This document shows positions 9,361 through 18,569 of a DNA stretch of 64,000 bases, in pieces (the first letter of the stretch is position 1; each line of letters begins with the position of its first letter). This DNA comes from an uncultured Alphaproteobacteria bacterium (GTDB taxonomy: Bacteria > Pseudomonadota > Alphaproteobacteria > Rhodobacterales > Rhodobacteraceae), in NCBI GenBank assembly GCA_902533625.1, contig CACAMI010000001.1, forward strand, positions 62,001-126,000. Reading direction: 5' to 3'. Made by a program: the position numbers and the translations under genes. The notes under the pieces are model-generated. The model had not been told where the DNA came from. It worked only from the letters and a program-made list of their open reading frames with translations, and made no database searches.

Positions 9361-9976
9361 GATCTTTAAAACACTTATTAATCATCTTCTGAAAAGCAAC
9401 CGCCCTATGGCTTATACGGTTCTTTTCCCACCTATCCATTTCTCCATAAGTTATTTTATAGCTTCTCGGTATGAAAATCGGATCAAAGCCATGTCCATTT
9501 AAACCTCTACCTGGCCAGGTTAAGGTTCCATTTGCCTTGCCCTCAAAAACTTCCTCATGCTTATCTGGCCAAACCAAAACTAAAGTGCAAACAAACCGAG
9601 CCTTTCTCGGAAAAGGCACCTCTTTGCCGTCTAGTGCATCCCAAACTTTTTTCATGGCTTTTTCAAAATTTCTTCCATTTTTTGTTTCTGCCCAGTCGGC
9701 TGTATAAACACCAGGAGCTCCGTTAAGACCGTCAACTTCAATTCCGCTATCATCAGACAGGCATGCAAGTCCAGTTTTTTCAGCGGAATACCTTGCTTTA
9801 ATCCGTGCATTTTCGATATAGGTGTGGCCTAATTCTTCAGGTTCATCAATTTCAAATTCATTAGAAGAATATACAGAAATTCCTCGCGTACCATCATCCA
9901 GTAGTTTTTTCATTTCTTCAAATTTACCCATGTTGTGAGTAGCAAGGACTATAGATTTTTCATTAAATTTTCGCAC
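9341..9976 (-). CDS. rdgB: dITP/XTP pyrophosphatase (RdgB/HAM1)
   Basis: Hydrolyses non-canonical purine triphosphates (dITP, ITP, XTP) to monophosphates, keeping deaminated bases out of DNA and RNA. HAM1-family motifs are LATHNMGKFEEMK at the start, SDDSGIEVDGLNGAPGVYTA with the metal-binding acids, GHGFDPIF and SHRAVAFQKM. At 211 residues it is full length. It uses a GTG start overlapping the end of rph by 14 bp. Its products, IMP and XMP, feed hypoxanthine and xanthine pools, so its position directly before xdhA may be more than coincidence. That link is my inference. Confidence 0.93.
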   Translation of the reverse strand: MRKFNEKSIVLATHNMGKFEEMKKLLDDGTRGISVYSSNEFEIDEPEELGHTYIENARIKARYSAEKTGLACLSDDSGIEVDGLNGAPGVYTADWAETKNGRNFEKAMKKVWDALDGKEVPFPRKARFVCTLVLVWPDKHEEVFEGKANGTLTWPGRGLNGHGFDPIFIPRSYKITYGEMDRWEKNRISHRAVAFQKMINKCFKDHEKSAN

Positions 9977-10688
9977 TCTTTAGGCTTTCCTTTTGAATAT
10001 CAAACAACGTAAGTATTCCTGATGTTGCCATATCATATATTTCCTCGAATTGACTTTTTGTCAAAGTAGATTTTTCAGCAGAGCATTGTATTTCAACAAA
10101 CTCTTTTTTATCGTTCATTACGAAATTAGAGTCTATGTCTGCATTGCTATCCTCAGAATAGTTTAAATCAGTCATTGTTATTCCTTCAACTACTCCACAT
10201 GACAAAGCTGCAACTTGATTAATCAAAGGGTCTTCAGAAAGCTTTCCTGAAGCGAGAAGCTTATTTATTGCTAACCTTAAAACCACCCAACCTCCTGTAA
10301 TTGAAGCGCAACGAGTACCTCCATCAGCTTGCAAAACATCACAGTCGATAACTATTTGCCTCTCGCCAAGACAACTTCTATCAATGCATGTTCTTAATGA
10401 TCTTCCTATTAATCTTTGTATTTCCAAGGTTCTCCCAGATTGCTTTCCAGCGGACGCCTCTCTCCTAATTCTTGTGCCTGTTGATCTAGGAAGCATACCA
10501 TATTCAGCTGTTACCCAACCAAGGCCAGATTTTCTTAAGAAAAATGGCACAGTATCTTCAACTGTTGCAGTGCATAAAACTTTGGTATCTCCACAGTTGA
10601 TTATGCAAGAGCCATCAGCATACTTGTTGGTATTAATTTCTATAGTAGTGTCTCGAAGTCCTAGGTTTCCCCTACCATCTATTCTCAT
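9963..10688 (-). CDS. rph: Ribonuclease PH
   Basis: Phosphate-dependent 3'-5' exoribonuclease that trims tRNA and rRNA 3' ends. The protein begins MRIDGRGNLGLRDTTIE and contains GDTKVLCTATVE, TAEYGMLPRSTGTRIRREA and LQADGGTRCASITGG, all characteristic of the family. The ORF track starts four codons earlier. I chose the ATG at 10688 because a GGAG sits at the right distance upstream and MRIDGR is the typical N-terminus, giving 241 residues. It is divergent from hrcA across about 110 bp and is the first gene of the long minus-strand purine block. Confidence 0.94.
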   Translation of the reverse strand: MRIDGRGNLGLRDTTIEINTNKYADGSCIINCGDTKVLCTATVEDTVPFFLRKSGLGWVTAEYGMLPRSTGTRIRREASAGKQSGRTLEIQRLIGRSLRTCIDRSCLGERQIVIDCDVLQADGGTRCASITGGWVVLRLAINKLLASGKLSEDPLINQVAALSCGVVEGITMTDLNYSEDSNADIDSNFVMNDKKEFVEIQCSAEKSTLTKSQFEEIYDMATSGILTLFDIQKESLKSAKI

Positions 10689-10800
10689 CAAAAACTCCAA
10701 ATACTTTCAAAATTTATATTGATGATATATGAGTTGAAATTTATTGTAAATTATATGATCCCTTAAACTAAGGAATAATATTTTTGAAAGATATGCAGAG

Positions 10801-11892
10801 ATGAACTCCAAAAAAAATAATGTCGCTGAAAATTTATTTAAGGAAATGACCTCTAGAAGCACGCAGGTGTTCAAGAAAGTGGTGGAAACTTATTTAGAAA
10901 CTGGAGATCCAGTAGGGTCAAGAACACTATCAAGATCTTTAACTGAAAAAATCTCCGCAGCGACCGTACGAAATGTTTTGCAGGATTTGGAGATTTTAGG
11001 GTTGCTAGGAAGTACACATGTATCGTCAGGAAGAATGCCAACGCAGAGTGGTTTGAGGCTATTTGTCGATGGGTTCCTTGAAGTAGGTGACATGAATGGT
11101 AAGGAAAAAACCTTCATTGAGAAAACTATAAAAGATGAAGACATGTTGCTCTCAAAGTCCTTCGACCGAGTTGGTTCTTTACTGTCAGGATTGACAAAGA
11201 CAGCATCAGTTGTTCTTACTCCTAAGATTGAGGCACCTATAAAGCACATAGATTTCGTCAGTCTTTCTGATAATAGAGGGTTAGTAGTACTAGTTACCGC
11301 TGATGGTAAGGTCGAAAATAGAATTTTTGAAAAACCTTTTGGCCTAACCCCTTCTGCAATCAGGGAAGCTACCAATTTTTTAAATAATGTTTTAAAGGGA
11401 AGAACAATTGCTGAAGTTAAAATTGTAATAGAGCATGAATTAGAGAACTGTAAAAAAGAATTAGACGAAACTGCCCAGAAATTAGTAAAAACAGGATCAA
11501 TTGTTTGGGATTCCGGGACCAAAAATGATATGGATCGCCTGATAATTAGAGGAAGATCTAATCTAATTGGGGATACGGAAACTGAGGAAGATCTAGGAAA
11601 AATCAAACAACTTTTTGATGACATGGAGCGAAAGAGAGACTTAATAGAGCTACTTAATTCAACAGAATCAGGTGAGGGAATAAGGGTTTTTATCGGGTCA
11701 GAAAACAAACTTTTTTCCCTATCCGGGTCGTCACTGGTTTTTTCACCTTACACGAATGCGGAAGGTGAAATTTTAGGTGCAATTGGTGTTATTGGTCCAA
11801 CAAGGTTAAATTATGGCAGGATAGTTCCAATAGTAGATTATACAGCACAAACTTTAAGCAAGCTCATTGAAAAAAATGAGTCTCAATCCTAA
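10801..11892 (+). CDS. hrcA: Heat-inducible transcription repressor HrcA
   Basis: Repressor of chaperone operons that binds CIRCE operators and is kept active by GroESL. The N-terminal winged helix includes VETYLETGDPVGSRTLSR and AATVRNVLQDLEILGLL, followed by SGRMPTQSGLRLFVDGFL. The remainder is the GAF-like dimerisation domain with the usual insertion, ending in GPTRLNYGRIVPIVDYTA; 363 residues is normal. It is followed 37 bp later by grpE. I found no CIRCE motif (TTAGCACTC-N9-GAGTGCTAA) in the intergenic regions here, so its target is presumably groESL elsewhere. Confidence 0.95.
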   Translation: MNSKKNNVAENLFKEMTSRSTQVFKKVVETYLETGDPVGSRTLSRSLTEKISAATVRNVLQDLEILGLLGSTHVSSGRMPTQSGLRLFVDGFLEVGDMNGKEKTFIEKTIKDEDMLLSKSFDRVGSLLSGLTKTASVVLTPKIEAPIKHIDFVSLSDNRGLVVLVTADGKVENRIFEKPFGLTPSAIREATNFLNNVLKGRTIAEVKIVIEHELENCKKELDETAQKLVKTGSIVWDSGTKNDMDRLIIRGRSNLIGDTETEEDLGKIKQLFDDMERKRDLIELLNSTESGEGIRVFIGSENKLFSLSGSSLVFSPYTNAEGEILGAIGVIGPTRLNYGRIVPIVDYTAQTLSKLIEKNESQS

Positions 11893-11929
11893 ATAATATT
11901 TTAATTAATATATGATGAAAGAAGGAAAA

Positions 11930-12550
11930 ATGATAAACAGTGACAATATAAAAAATGAAGAAGCTTTGGGTCACGAGCTTTCTGAGAAAGAAATTGAGGA
12001 AGCTATAGAGGAAGGAAAGAAAGTAGCCTTAGATGAAGATTTGCTCGATGACAACATTTTAGAGGATACCAATTTAGACCTGTTAGCTGAGGAGGTCGGT
12101 GATCTAAAAGACAAATTAATAAGATCTTTAGCTGACAAAGAAAACTTGAGAAAGCGGGCAGAAAAAGAAAGAAAAGAAGCTGAAATCTATGGAGGCACAA
12201 AACTAGCACGAGATTTATTATCAGTTTATGACAATATGGGAAGAGCCCTTGAAAACATAGATGAAAATTTGAAAGAGCAAGCAAAACCTCTAATAGAAGG
12301 TATAGAATTAACCCAAAGAGAGTTAATTTCGGTTTTTAAAAAGCATAAGATTGAAAAAATAGAACCAGAGATAGGAGAAAAGTTTGATCCAAAATGGCAT
12401 CAAGCTATGTTTGAATCACCTATTCCAGATACCAAAAAAGGAGAAATAATTCAAATAATGGTAAATGGTTTTAGAATTTCGGAGAGGTTATTAAGGGCTG
12501 CTCAGGTTGGTGTGTCATCTTTTGAAGGTGACGAAGAGGAAAAGAATTAA
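11930..12550 (+). CDS. grpE: Nucleotide exchange factor GrpE
   Basis: Cochaperone that releases ADP from DnaK. The N-terminal 60 residues are acidic and low complexity, followed by a charged coiled coil (DKENLRKRAEKERKEAEIYG) and the C-terminal beta domain ending in RAAQVGVSSFEGDE. The track begins six codons earlier. I prefer the third ATG at 11930 because GAAGGAAAA immediately precedes it, giving 206 residues. Its stop overlaps the mutS stop tail to tail within a shared TTAA. It follows hrcA in an operon, the usual arrangement in Rhodobacterales. Confidence 0.93.
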   Translation: MINSDNIKNEEALGHELSEKEIEEAIEEGKKVALDEDLLDDNILEDTNLDLLAEEVGDLKDKLIRSLADKENLRKRAEKERKEAEIYGGTKLARDLLSVYDNMGRALENIDENLKEQAKPLIEGIELTQRELISVFKKHKIEKIEPEIGEKFDPKWHQAMFESPIPDTKKGEIIQIMVNGFRISERLLRAAQVGVSSFEGDEEEKN

Positions 12551-15150
12551 ACTTCAATTAGTCGAGTTTTAACTTTGTATAATATTTCCAGAGCTAGTTT
12601 TGGAGTAGTAGAATCTAAATCTAAATCGCTTATAGTTTCCATCAGAATTTTCAATTTTTTATCATAAATTTCTTTTTCGTTTGTATTTGTTTTATTGGAA
12701 CTTTTTGTCAATTGAGAAAAATTGGACTCTATGCTCAGTTTATCTAAAATATCGCTGGAAATCTTAATCACTTTCTTAGGTAAACCTGCTAACTCTGCTA
12801 CCTTTATACCATATGAACCAACAGCTTTTCCTTCAAGAACTTTGTGAAGAAATATTAGATCCCCTTTCCATTCTTTTGCTGAAACAGATAGGTTTTGTAT
12901 GCCAATAAAATCTTTAGACATGTTAGTTAACTCATGATAGTGCGTAGCAAAAATAGTTCTGGCTTTGTTGTGATCGTGCAAATATTCTAAGCATGCCCAT
13001 GCAATTGACATCCCATCATATGTAGATGTCCCTCTCCCCACTTCATCAAGAATGACAAGGGCTCTATTGTCCGCATTATTAAGAATTGACGCAGTTTCTT
13101 TCATTTCAACCATGAAGGTTGACTCACCTTTGGCGAGATTATCAGAGGCGCCTATTCTACAAAATACTTGAGAAATTCTTCCTATTTTCGCACTATCTGC
13201 TGGTACATAGCTTCCTATTTGAGCAAGAATTCCAATTAGAGCATTTTGCCTTAGGAAAGTAGATTTCCCAGCCATATTTGGCCCTGTTAATAGGTTAATG
13301 AAAGATTTTTTTTCCAATAGTTCACAGTTATTTGGGATGAAATCATTTGAATTACTTACCTTTAATGATTTTTCCACAACAGGGTGCCTTCCATTTTTAA
13401 TAAGAAAATCTTTGCCCTCTGTTATTTCAGGCCTTACCCATCTATTTTTCTTTGCTAAGCTGGCCCCGGAGCAATATATATCTAACTCAGCCAAAGATCT
13501 ACAAAGAACTCTAATCTTATCACCATAGGATAAAATCATGAGTCGCAATTCTTCAAGTTTTTCGGTTTCAATTTGTAGACACACTTCTCTGGAGGTTAGA
13601 ATTTTACTTTCCAAAGCTAATAACTCATTTGTGGTAAAACGAATAGAATTTGCAGTAGTCTGTCTATGAAAAAAAAGCTCAGAATATTCTTCACTTAAGA
13701 TTGTTTTTGAATGACTTGCTGGAGTTTCTATAAAATATCCGAGAGTATTGTTATATTTGATTTTCAGAGAATTTATATGTGTCTTTTCTATTAATTGAAC
13801 CTGAATATTTGCAATCTGAACTCTACTAGATTCCTGCAGACTTCTGTTTTCATCAAGCTCAATAGAACAGCCTTTTTTAATGAAGTTTCCATCTCGAGAA
13901 CTCAAAGAAAGATTATCTTCCAGTGAGTCTTCTAAGGTTTTCCAAATATTTTCCAGGGCTCTAATAAGAGAGCCATCAAATAGGCTGGCAAAGGGCTTTA
14001 GCTTTAGAAAAATATCTATCTCTCTACTTTTTGAAAGCCCAGATTTTATATAAACATAGTCTTTGGGGCTTCCTCTATTAAGTTGTAATCGAGTTAAGGC
14101 CCGTTCCATATCTGGAATTTTTTTCAAAAAACTTTGAACGGTTTCTAAAACATCAAGATTTTCAAAAAGTAACTCTACTTTGTCTAGGCGAGAATTTACG
14201 TCATTAATATTTATAAGAGGGTAGTTTAGCCAATTTTCTAGCAATCTTGAGCCAAAATTAGTAACGGTATTATCAATTGTGCTAAACAAAGTATCTTGCC
14301 TACCCCCTTTGGTATTTTGGGTTAATTCTAAATTGTTTCTAGTGGAAAAATCCATTTCAACAAATTTAGAATTAGAAATTCGAACAGGGGTAGAAAATGT
14401 CATTTCAAAGGGAAAGTTTGTTCTATGACAATAAGTTAATAAAGAGCTCATCGCACGTGTTTCGGCATCCGAATAGCTATCAGTTTCATCCAATTTTATG
14501 TAGCTACGCAAGTCCCCAAAGTCAAAAAAATCCTTTTTTTCTAAAACACTAACTTTTGGAGTTTCATTAGAATTTATTGTAAGAAGTTTAAAAAATATGT
14601 TATTGCAGAAAATTACTTCTGACGGCTTAATCTCGCCAATTAGTGTTAGCATAGAATGTCTGTCAATATTCTTAAGAAATATATTTCCAGTTGACAAATC
14701 AAGCCATGCAGCCGAGCTGGTTTTGTTTTTCTCTGCATATGTAAAAAGAAAATTGTGGCTTGGAGATTCCAGATGACCTTCTTCTATTAAGGTGCCAGGA
14801 GTGATTATTCTGGTGACGTCCCTTTTAACTATTGATTTATAGCCTCTCTCTTTTGCCTGATTTACACTTTCAATTTGCTCACATATTGCCACGTTATGTC
14901 CAGCCTTAATTAGCTTTATAAGGTATTGGTCCAGCTTTAGGTGAGGTATACCACACATAGGTATATCCATTTCTAAATGCTTTCCTCGAGATGTAAGCGT
15001 TATTTCCATTGCTGAAGATGCAACCTCAGCATCCTCAAAAAACAGCTCATAAAAGTCACCCATTCTGTATAAAAGCAGCTTGTCTTTGTGCTTTTCCTTT
15101 AATCTTAAGTATTGTTCCATCATGGGTGTGACAGAGGATTTTTTGTTCAT
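12547..15150 (-). CDS. mutS: DNA mismatch repair protein MutS
   Basis: Recognises base mismatches and small loops and recruits MutL. The mismatch-reading motif YRMGDFYELF lies at about residues 28-37, the clamp and lever domains fill the middle, and the ATPase has Walker A LTGPNMAGKST, FMVEMKETASIL and Walker B LVILDEVGRGTSTYDG. The C-terminal helix-turn-helix region (GLPKKVIKISSDIL) is present; 867 residues is full length. It lies 92 bp downstream of dnaJ in the same direction and may be partly cotranscribed with it, though I see no strong promoter or terminator between them. Confidence 0.96.
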   Translation of the reverse strand: MNKKSSVTPMMEQYLRLKEKHKDKLLLYRMGDFYELFFEDAEVASSAMEITLTSRGKHLEMDIPMCGIPHLKLDQYLIKLIKAGHNVAICEQIESVNQAKERGYKSIVKRDVTRIITPGTLIEEGHLESPSHNFLFTYAEKNKTSSAAWLDLSTGNIFLKNIDRHSMLTLIGEIKPSEVIFCNNIFFKLLTINSNETPKVSVLEKKDFFDFGDLRSYIKLDETDSYSDAETRAMSSLLTYCHRTNFPFEMTFSTPVRISNSKFVEMDFSTRNNLELTQNTKGGRQDTLFSTIDNTVTNFGSRLLENWLNYPLININDVNSRLDKVELLFENLDVLETVQSFLKKIPDMERALTRLQLNRGSPKDYVYIKSGLSKSREIDIFLKLKPFASLFDGSLIRALENIWKTLEDSLEDNLSLSSRDGNFIKKGCSIELDENRSLQESSRVQIANIQVQLIEKTHINSLKIKYNNTLGYFIETPASHSKTILSEEYSELFFHRQTTANSIRFTTNELLALESKILTSREVCLQIETEKLEELRLMILSYGDKIRVLCRSLAELDIYCSGASLAKKNRWVRPEITEGKDFLIKNGRHPVVEKSLKVSNSNDFIPNNCELLEKKSFINLLTGPNMAGKSTFLRQNALIGILAQIGSYVPADSAKIGRISQVFCRIGASDNLAKGESTFMVEMKETASILNNADNRALVILDEVGRGTSTYDGMSIAWACLEYLHDHNKARTIFATHYHELTNMSKDFIGIQNLSVSAKEWKGDLIFLHKVLEGKAVGSYGIKVAELAGLPKKVIKISSDILDKLSIESNFSQLTKSSNKTNTNEKEIYDKKLKILMETISDLDLDSTTPKLALEILYKVKTRLIEV

Positions 15151-15242
15151 CTTATCGTAAATTAATTAACAATATATTAATAAAAGGATAACCTAATTTG
15201 GTTTTTAATAAAACAGTGAAAGTGTAGAGAACTTTAATTGAA

Positions 15243-16382
15243 TCAAGTTAGATCATCCCAAAATCTTTTTACTCTTGAAAAGAAGTTTGATTCTGCGGGA
15301 TTGTTGTTTACTCCAATTTTTTGAAACTCCATCAACAAATTTTTCTGTTCAGAAGTTAAATTCACAGGCGTTTCCACCTCTAGCTCGACGTAAAGATCAC
15401 CAAAATTATTACCTCTTAGACTTGGCATGCCCTTTCCCTTTAATCTTAACCTTTTCCCACTCTGTACACCGTTTGGAACCTTAACCCTTGACTTTCCACC
15501 ATCCAAAGTAGGGGCCTCAAGTTCCCCGCCTAGCGCAGCTGTGATCATTGAGATAGGAATTTTGCAAAATAAGTCCTGAGAATCTCTCTCAAATATTTGA
15601 TGTTGTGATACTTCTACAAATATATATAAATCCCCATTTTGCCCTCCGCGAAGTCCAGCCTCTCCCTCATTTGCAAGCCTAATTCTGGTACCAGTTTCCA
15701 CTCCAGGTGGAATTGTGACATTCAGCTTTCTTTCTTTTTCTACTCTTCCTTGCCCGGAACAGTTTTTGCATGGATTTTTTATTATTTTTCCTTTTCCAGC
15801 GCATGTTGGACAACCTCTCTCAACTGTAAAAAAGCCTTGCTGAGCCCGAACTTTTCCAATGCCAGCGCATGTTGGGCAATTAGTGGCTTCAATTCCTCCC
15901 TCTGAACCAACACCCGAGCAAGAGTCACAAGTTACAGCACTGGGAACATTTATAATGGTTTTTTTTCCTTTGTATGCTTCAGTTAAATTGATATTTAAGT
16001 TATATCTAAGGTCGGACCCACGACTAGCCCTCTGAGGACCCCTTCTTGAAGACGATCCCATAAAGTCTCCAAATAAGTCTTCAAAGACATCAGAGAATGC
16101 TGATCCAAAATCTCCTGTTTGTCCTGAAGACCTGAAACCAGAATTACTAGTGCCACCCTCGAATGCTGCATGCCCAAACCTATCGTAAGCACTTCTCTTT
16201 TCAGGATCTCTTAGGATATCATATGCTTCATTAACAGACTTAAATTGTTCTTCAGCTTTTGGGTTGTCACTGTTTCGGTCTGGATGTAGTTCCTTGGCCT
16301 TCTTTCTGTAGGCTTTCTTCAATTCATCAGGTGAAGCACTACGTGAGCAGCTTAAAATTTCATAGTAATCTTCTTTTGCCAT
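15243..16382 (-). CDS. dnaJ: Chaperone protein DnaJ
   Basis: J-protein that delivers unfolded clients to DnaK and stimulates its ATPase. The J domain (1-70) contains the catalytic HPD in KELHPDRNSDN. A Gly/Phe-rich linker follows, then a zinc domain with four CxxCxGxG repeats (CDSCSGVG, CPTCAGIG, CPTCAGKG, CKNCSGQG), and C-terminal substrate-binding domains (TIPPGVETGTRIRL). At 379 residues it is a canonical type I DnaJ. It begins 39 bp after dnaK, so the pair form an operon probably driven by the RpoH-type promoter upstream of dnaK. Confidence 0.96.
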   Translation of the reverse strand: MAKEDYYEILSCSRSASPDELKKAYRKKAKELHPDRNSDNPKAEEQFKSVNEAYDILRDPEKRSAYDRFGHAAFEGGTSNSGFRSSGQTGDFGSAFSDVFEDLFGDFMGSSSRRGPQRASRGSDLRYNLNINLTEAYKGKKTIINVPSAVTCDSCSGVGSEGGIEATNCPTCAGIGKVRAQQGFFTVERGCPTCAGKGKIIKNPCKNCSGQGRVEKERKLNVTIPPGVETGTRIRLANEGEAGLRGGQNGDLYIFVEVSQHQIFERDSQDLFCKIPISMITAALGGELEAPTLDGGKSRVKVPNGVQSGKRLRLKGKGMPSLRGNNFGDLYVELEVETPVNLTSEQKNLLMEFQKIGVNNNPAESNFFSRVKRFWDDLT

Positions 16383-16421
16383 AAAGTAGCCCTATCCTAA
16401 AAAACCATAGACTAAAAAAGA

Positions 16422-18323
16422 TTACTCCTTTTTATTTAAATCTTCAAAGTCTGCGTCTACTACGTCATCAGTTTGATTTTCCTCCGTTCCATCGGACTCG
16501 GTTTCAGAATTCTCGCTCTCTGACTTATAAATAGCCTCTCCCAACTTCATGGATGCTTCAGTAACATCTTGACATCGAGCTCTGATTTTCTCAGCATCAT
16601 CGCTTTCCAAAGTTTCTTTAAGGGCTTTTATTGAAAGTTCTATCGCTTCTACTGTAGCGCCATCAACCTTATCACCATGTTCTTCAATGGACTTTTCGGT
16701 TCCATGAATAAGGCTTTCAGCTTGGTTCTTTGATTCAACGAGTTCCTTTCTCTCTTTGTCCGATTCAGCATTCTCTTCAGCTTCCTGTACCATTTTATCG
16801 ATCTCATCTTCGGAAAGGCCTCCAGATGCTTGAATAGTAATTTTCTGTTCCTTTCCAGTACCCTTGTCTGTTGCAGATACTGAAACTATACCATTTGCAT
16901 CAATATCAAAGGTAACCTCAATTTGCGGCAAGCCTCTGGGGGCAGGAGCTATTTCCTCAAGATTAAATTGACCAAGTATTTTGTTATCTGACGCCATTTC
17001 ACGTTCACCTTGAAAAACCCTAATGGTTACAGCATTCTGGTTGTCTTCAGCAGTCGAAAAAATTTGGCTTTTCTTTGTTGGTATTGTTGTATTTCTGTCA
17101 ATTAAGCGGGTGAACACGCCTCCTAAGGTTTCTATCCCCAAACTCAAAGGAGTTACATCTAATAAAACAACATCTTTTACATCGCCTTGTAGCACGCCTG
17201 CTTGAATGGCTGCTCCCATTGCGACCACTTCGTCAGGGTTTACTCCCTTATTTGGATCTTTCCCAAAAAATTTTGTTACCTCCTCAATAACTTTAGGCAT
17301 TCTGGTCATCCCACCTACCAAAATTACTTCATCGATATCTGATTTTGAAATTCCTGCATCTTTTAATGCTGATTTACATGGAGATAGCGATTTAGAAATA
17401 AGATCTGACACTAGACTTTCAAGTTTAGCTCGCGTTAATTTTATCACCAAATGTAGTGGCTGACTTGTTTTTGGATCCATTGAAATGAAAGGTTGATTTA
17501 TTTCCGTTTGGTTTGAAGAAGATAATTCAATCTTAGCCTTCTCTGCAGCTTCCTTTAAACGTTGCAAAGCCATTTTATCGGCTGTTAAATCAACCCCTGT
17601 TTCTTTCTTGAACTCCTCTGCCAAATGTTCAACTATCCGCATGTCAAAATCCTCACCGCCTAGGAAAGTATCACCATTTGTAGACTTAACTTCAAAAAGA
17701 CCATCATCTATCTCTAGTATTGAAATATCAAAAGTACCTCCTCCGAGGTCAAAAACAGCTATTGTTTTGCCCCCCTCTTTATCAAGCCCATAGGCTAGAG
17801 CAGCCGCTGTGGGTTCATTGATAATTCTCAAAACTTCTAAACCTGCAATTTTTCCAGCATCCTTTGTGGCCTGTCTTTGAGCATCATTAAAATAAGCTGG
17901 AACTGTTATTACAGCCTGCTCAACTTCTTCATTAAGGTAGCTTTCAGCTGTTTCTTTCATTTTCTGGAGAATAAAAGCAGAAACTTGGCTAGGAGAATAT
18001 TTCTCATCTCTAGCCTTAACCCAGGCATCACCATTTCCACCATCAACGATTTCAAACGGCACCATTTTCTTGTCCTTAGTAACAGATTTATCATCTACTC
18101 TTCTTCCAATAAGTCTCTTAACAGCAAAAAGAGTATTCGTGGGGTTTGTAACCGCTTGACGTTTTGCAGCTTGTCCTACTAATCGCTCTTCATCAGTAAA
18201 TCCTACAATAGAAGGTGTTGTTCGTGCTCCTTCCGAATTTTCTATTACTTTAGCTGCCGAACCATCCATTATTGAAACACACGAATTGGTTGTTCCTAAA
18301 TCTATACCTATCACTTTCGACAT
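16422..18323 (-). CDS. dnaK: Chaperone protein DnaK (Hsp70)
   Basis: ATP-dependent Hsp70 chaperone. The nucleotide-binding domain has [51 protein letters not shown] and [11 protein letters not shown]; the linker [19 protein letters not shown] leads into the substrate-binding domain, and the lid ends in an acidic tail DFEDLNKKE. At 633 residues it is complete. A consensus alphaproteobacterial heat-shock promoter lies about 80 bp upstream. grpE, its exchange factor, lies on the opposite strand beyond dnaJ and mutS. Confidence 0.97.
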   Translation of the reverse strand: MSKVIGIDLGTTNSCVSIMDGSAAKVIENSEGARTTPSIVGFTDEERLVGQAAKRQAVTNPTNTLFAVKRLIGRRVDDKSVTKDKKMVPFEIVDGGNGDAWVKARDEKYSPSQVSAFILQKMKETAESYLNEEVEQAVITVPAYFNDAQRQATKDAGKIAGLEVLRIINEPTAAALAYGLDKEGGKTIAVFDLGGGTFDISILEIDDGLFEVKSTNGDTFLGGEDFDMRIVEHLAEEFKKETGVDLTADKMALQRLKEAAEKAKIELSSSNQTEINQPFISMDPKTSQPLHLVIKLTRAKLESLVSDLISKSLSPCKSALKDAGISKSDIDEVILVGGMTRMPKVIEEVTKFFGKDPNKGVNPDEVVAMGAAIQAGVLQGDVKDVVLLDVTPLSLGIETLGGVFTRLIDRNTTIPTKKSQIFSTAEDNQNAVTIRVFQGEREMASDNKILGQFNLEEIAPAPRGLPQIEVTFDIDANGIVSVSATDKGTGKEQKITIQASGGLSEDEIDKMVQEAEENAESDKERKELVESKNQAESLIHGTEKSIEEHGDKVDGATVEAIELSIKALKETLESDDAEKIRARCQDVTEASMKLGEAIYKSESENSETESDGTEENQTDDVVDADFEDLNKKE

Positions 18324-18400
18324 AAAACTGTTCCTTTTCTATCCTTGGGCTTAAAATCCATATCAAGTATTTCAGCCAAAATTATAATCTTTCGATTTTT

Positions 18401-18428
18401 ATATAGGGCAATTTATCCACAATACAAG
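18401..18428 (-). promoter_or_regulatory. RpoH (sigma32) promoter of dnaKJ
   Basis: Read on the minus strand, a -35 CTTG (18428-18425) is followed by exactly 17 bases and a -10 CCTATAT (18407-18401). This matches the alphaproteobacterial sigma32 consensus CTTG-N17-CYTATNT. The predicted start of transcription is about 70 bp before the dnaK ATG. The spacer contains a complete DnaA-box sequence, so DnaA and RNA polymerase could compete here. The match is read directly; activity is inferred. Confidence 0.8.
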
Positions 18429-18446
18429 GGCAATTTATCCACAATA
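18405..18446. repeat. Tandem 20-bp direct repeat, each with a perfect DnaA box
   Basis: Two identical 20-bp copies (18405-18424 and 18427-18446) are separated by 2 bp, a 22-bp period close to two helical turns. Each contains TTATCCACA (18413-18421 and 18435-18443), the consensus DnaA box. One copy fills the spacer of the dnaK heat-shock promoter and the other abuts its -35 element. The duplication is exact although the surrounding intergenic sequence is unconstrained, suggesting a recent or selected duplication. Confidence 0.85.
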
Positions 18447-18569
18447 GTTCAAGTAAAAAATGTCTCCTAAAATTTCCACAAAATGAATAATTGAATTTAT
18501 AAAAAAAATAAAAATTCATTATAGGATTAAAGGTTCAAATTTTCAGGTTTTTCTCAAGAAAAAGCTACA

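Noticed and set aside
10689-10800. CIRCE operator or RpoH promoter before hrcA
   Set aside because: Neither TTAGCACTC-N9-GAGTGCTAA nor CTTG-N17-CYTATNT is present; only AT-rich sequence without a convincing promoter.
10890-11708. 272-residue ORF antisense to hrcA
   Set aside because: It is a serine/phenylalanine-rich shadow of the strong hrcA frame, without family motifs or a ribosome binding site.
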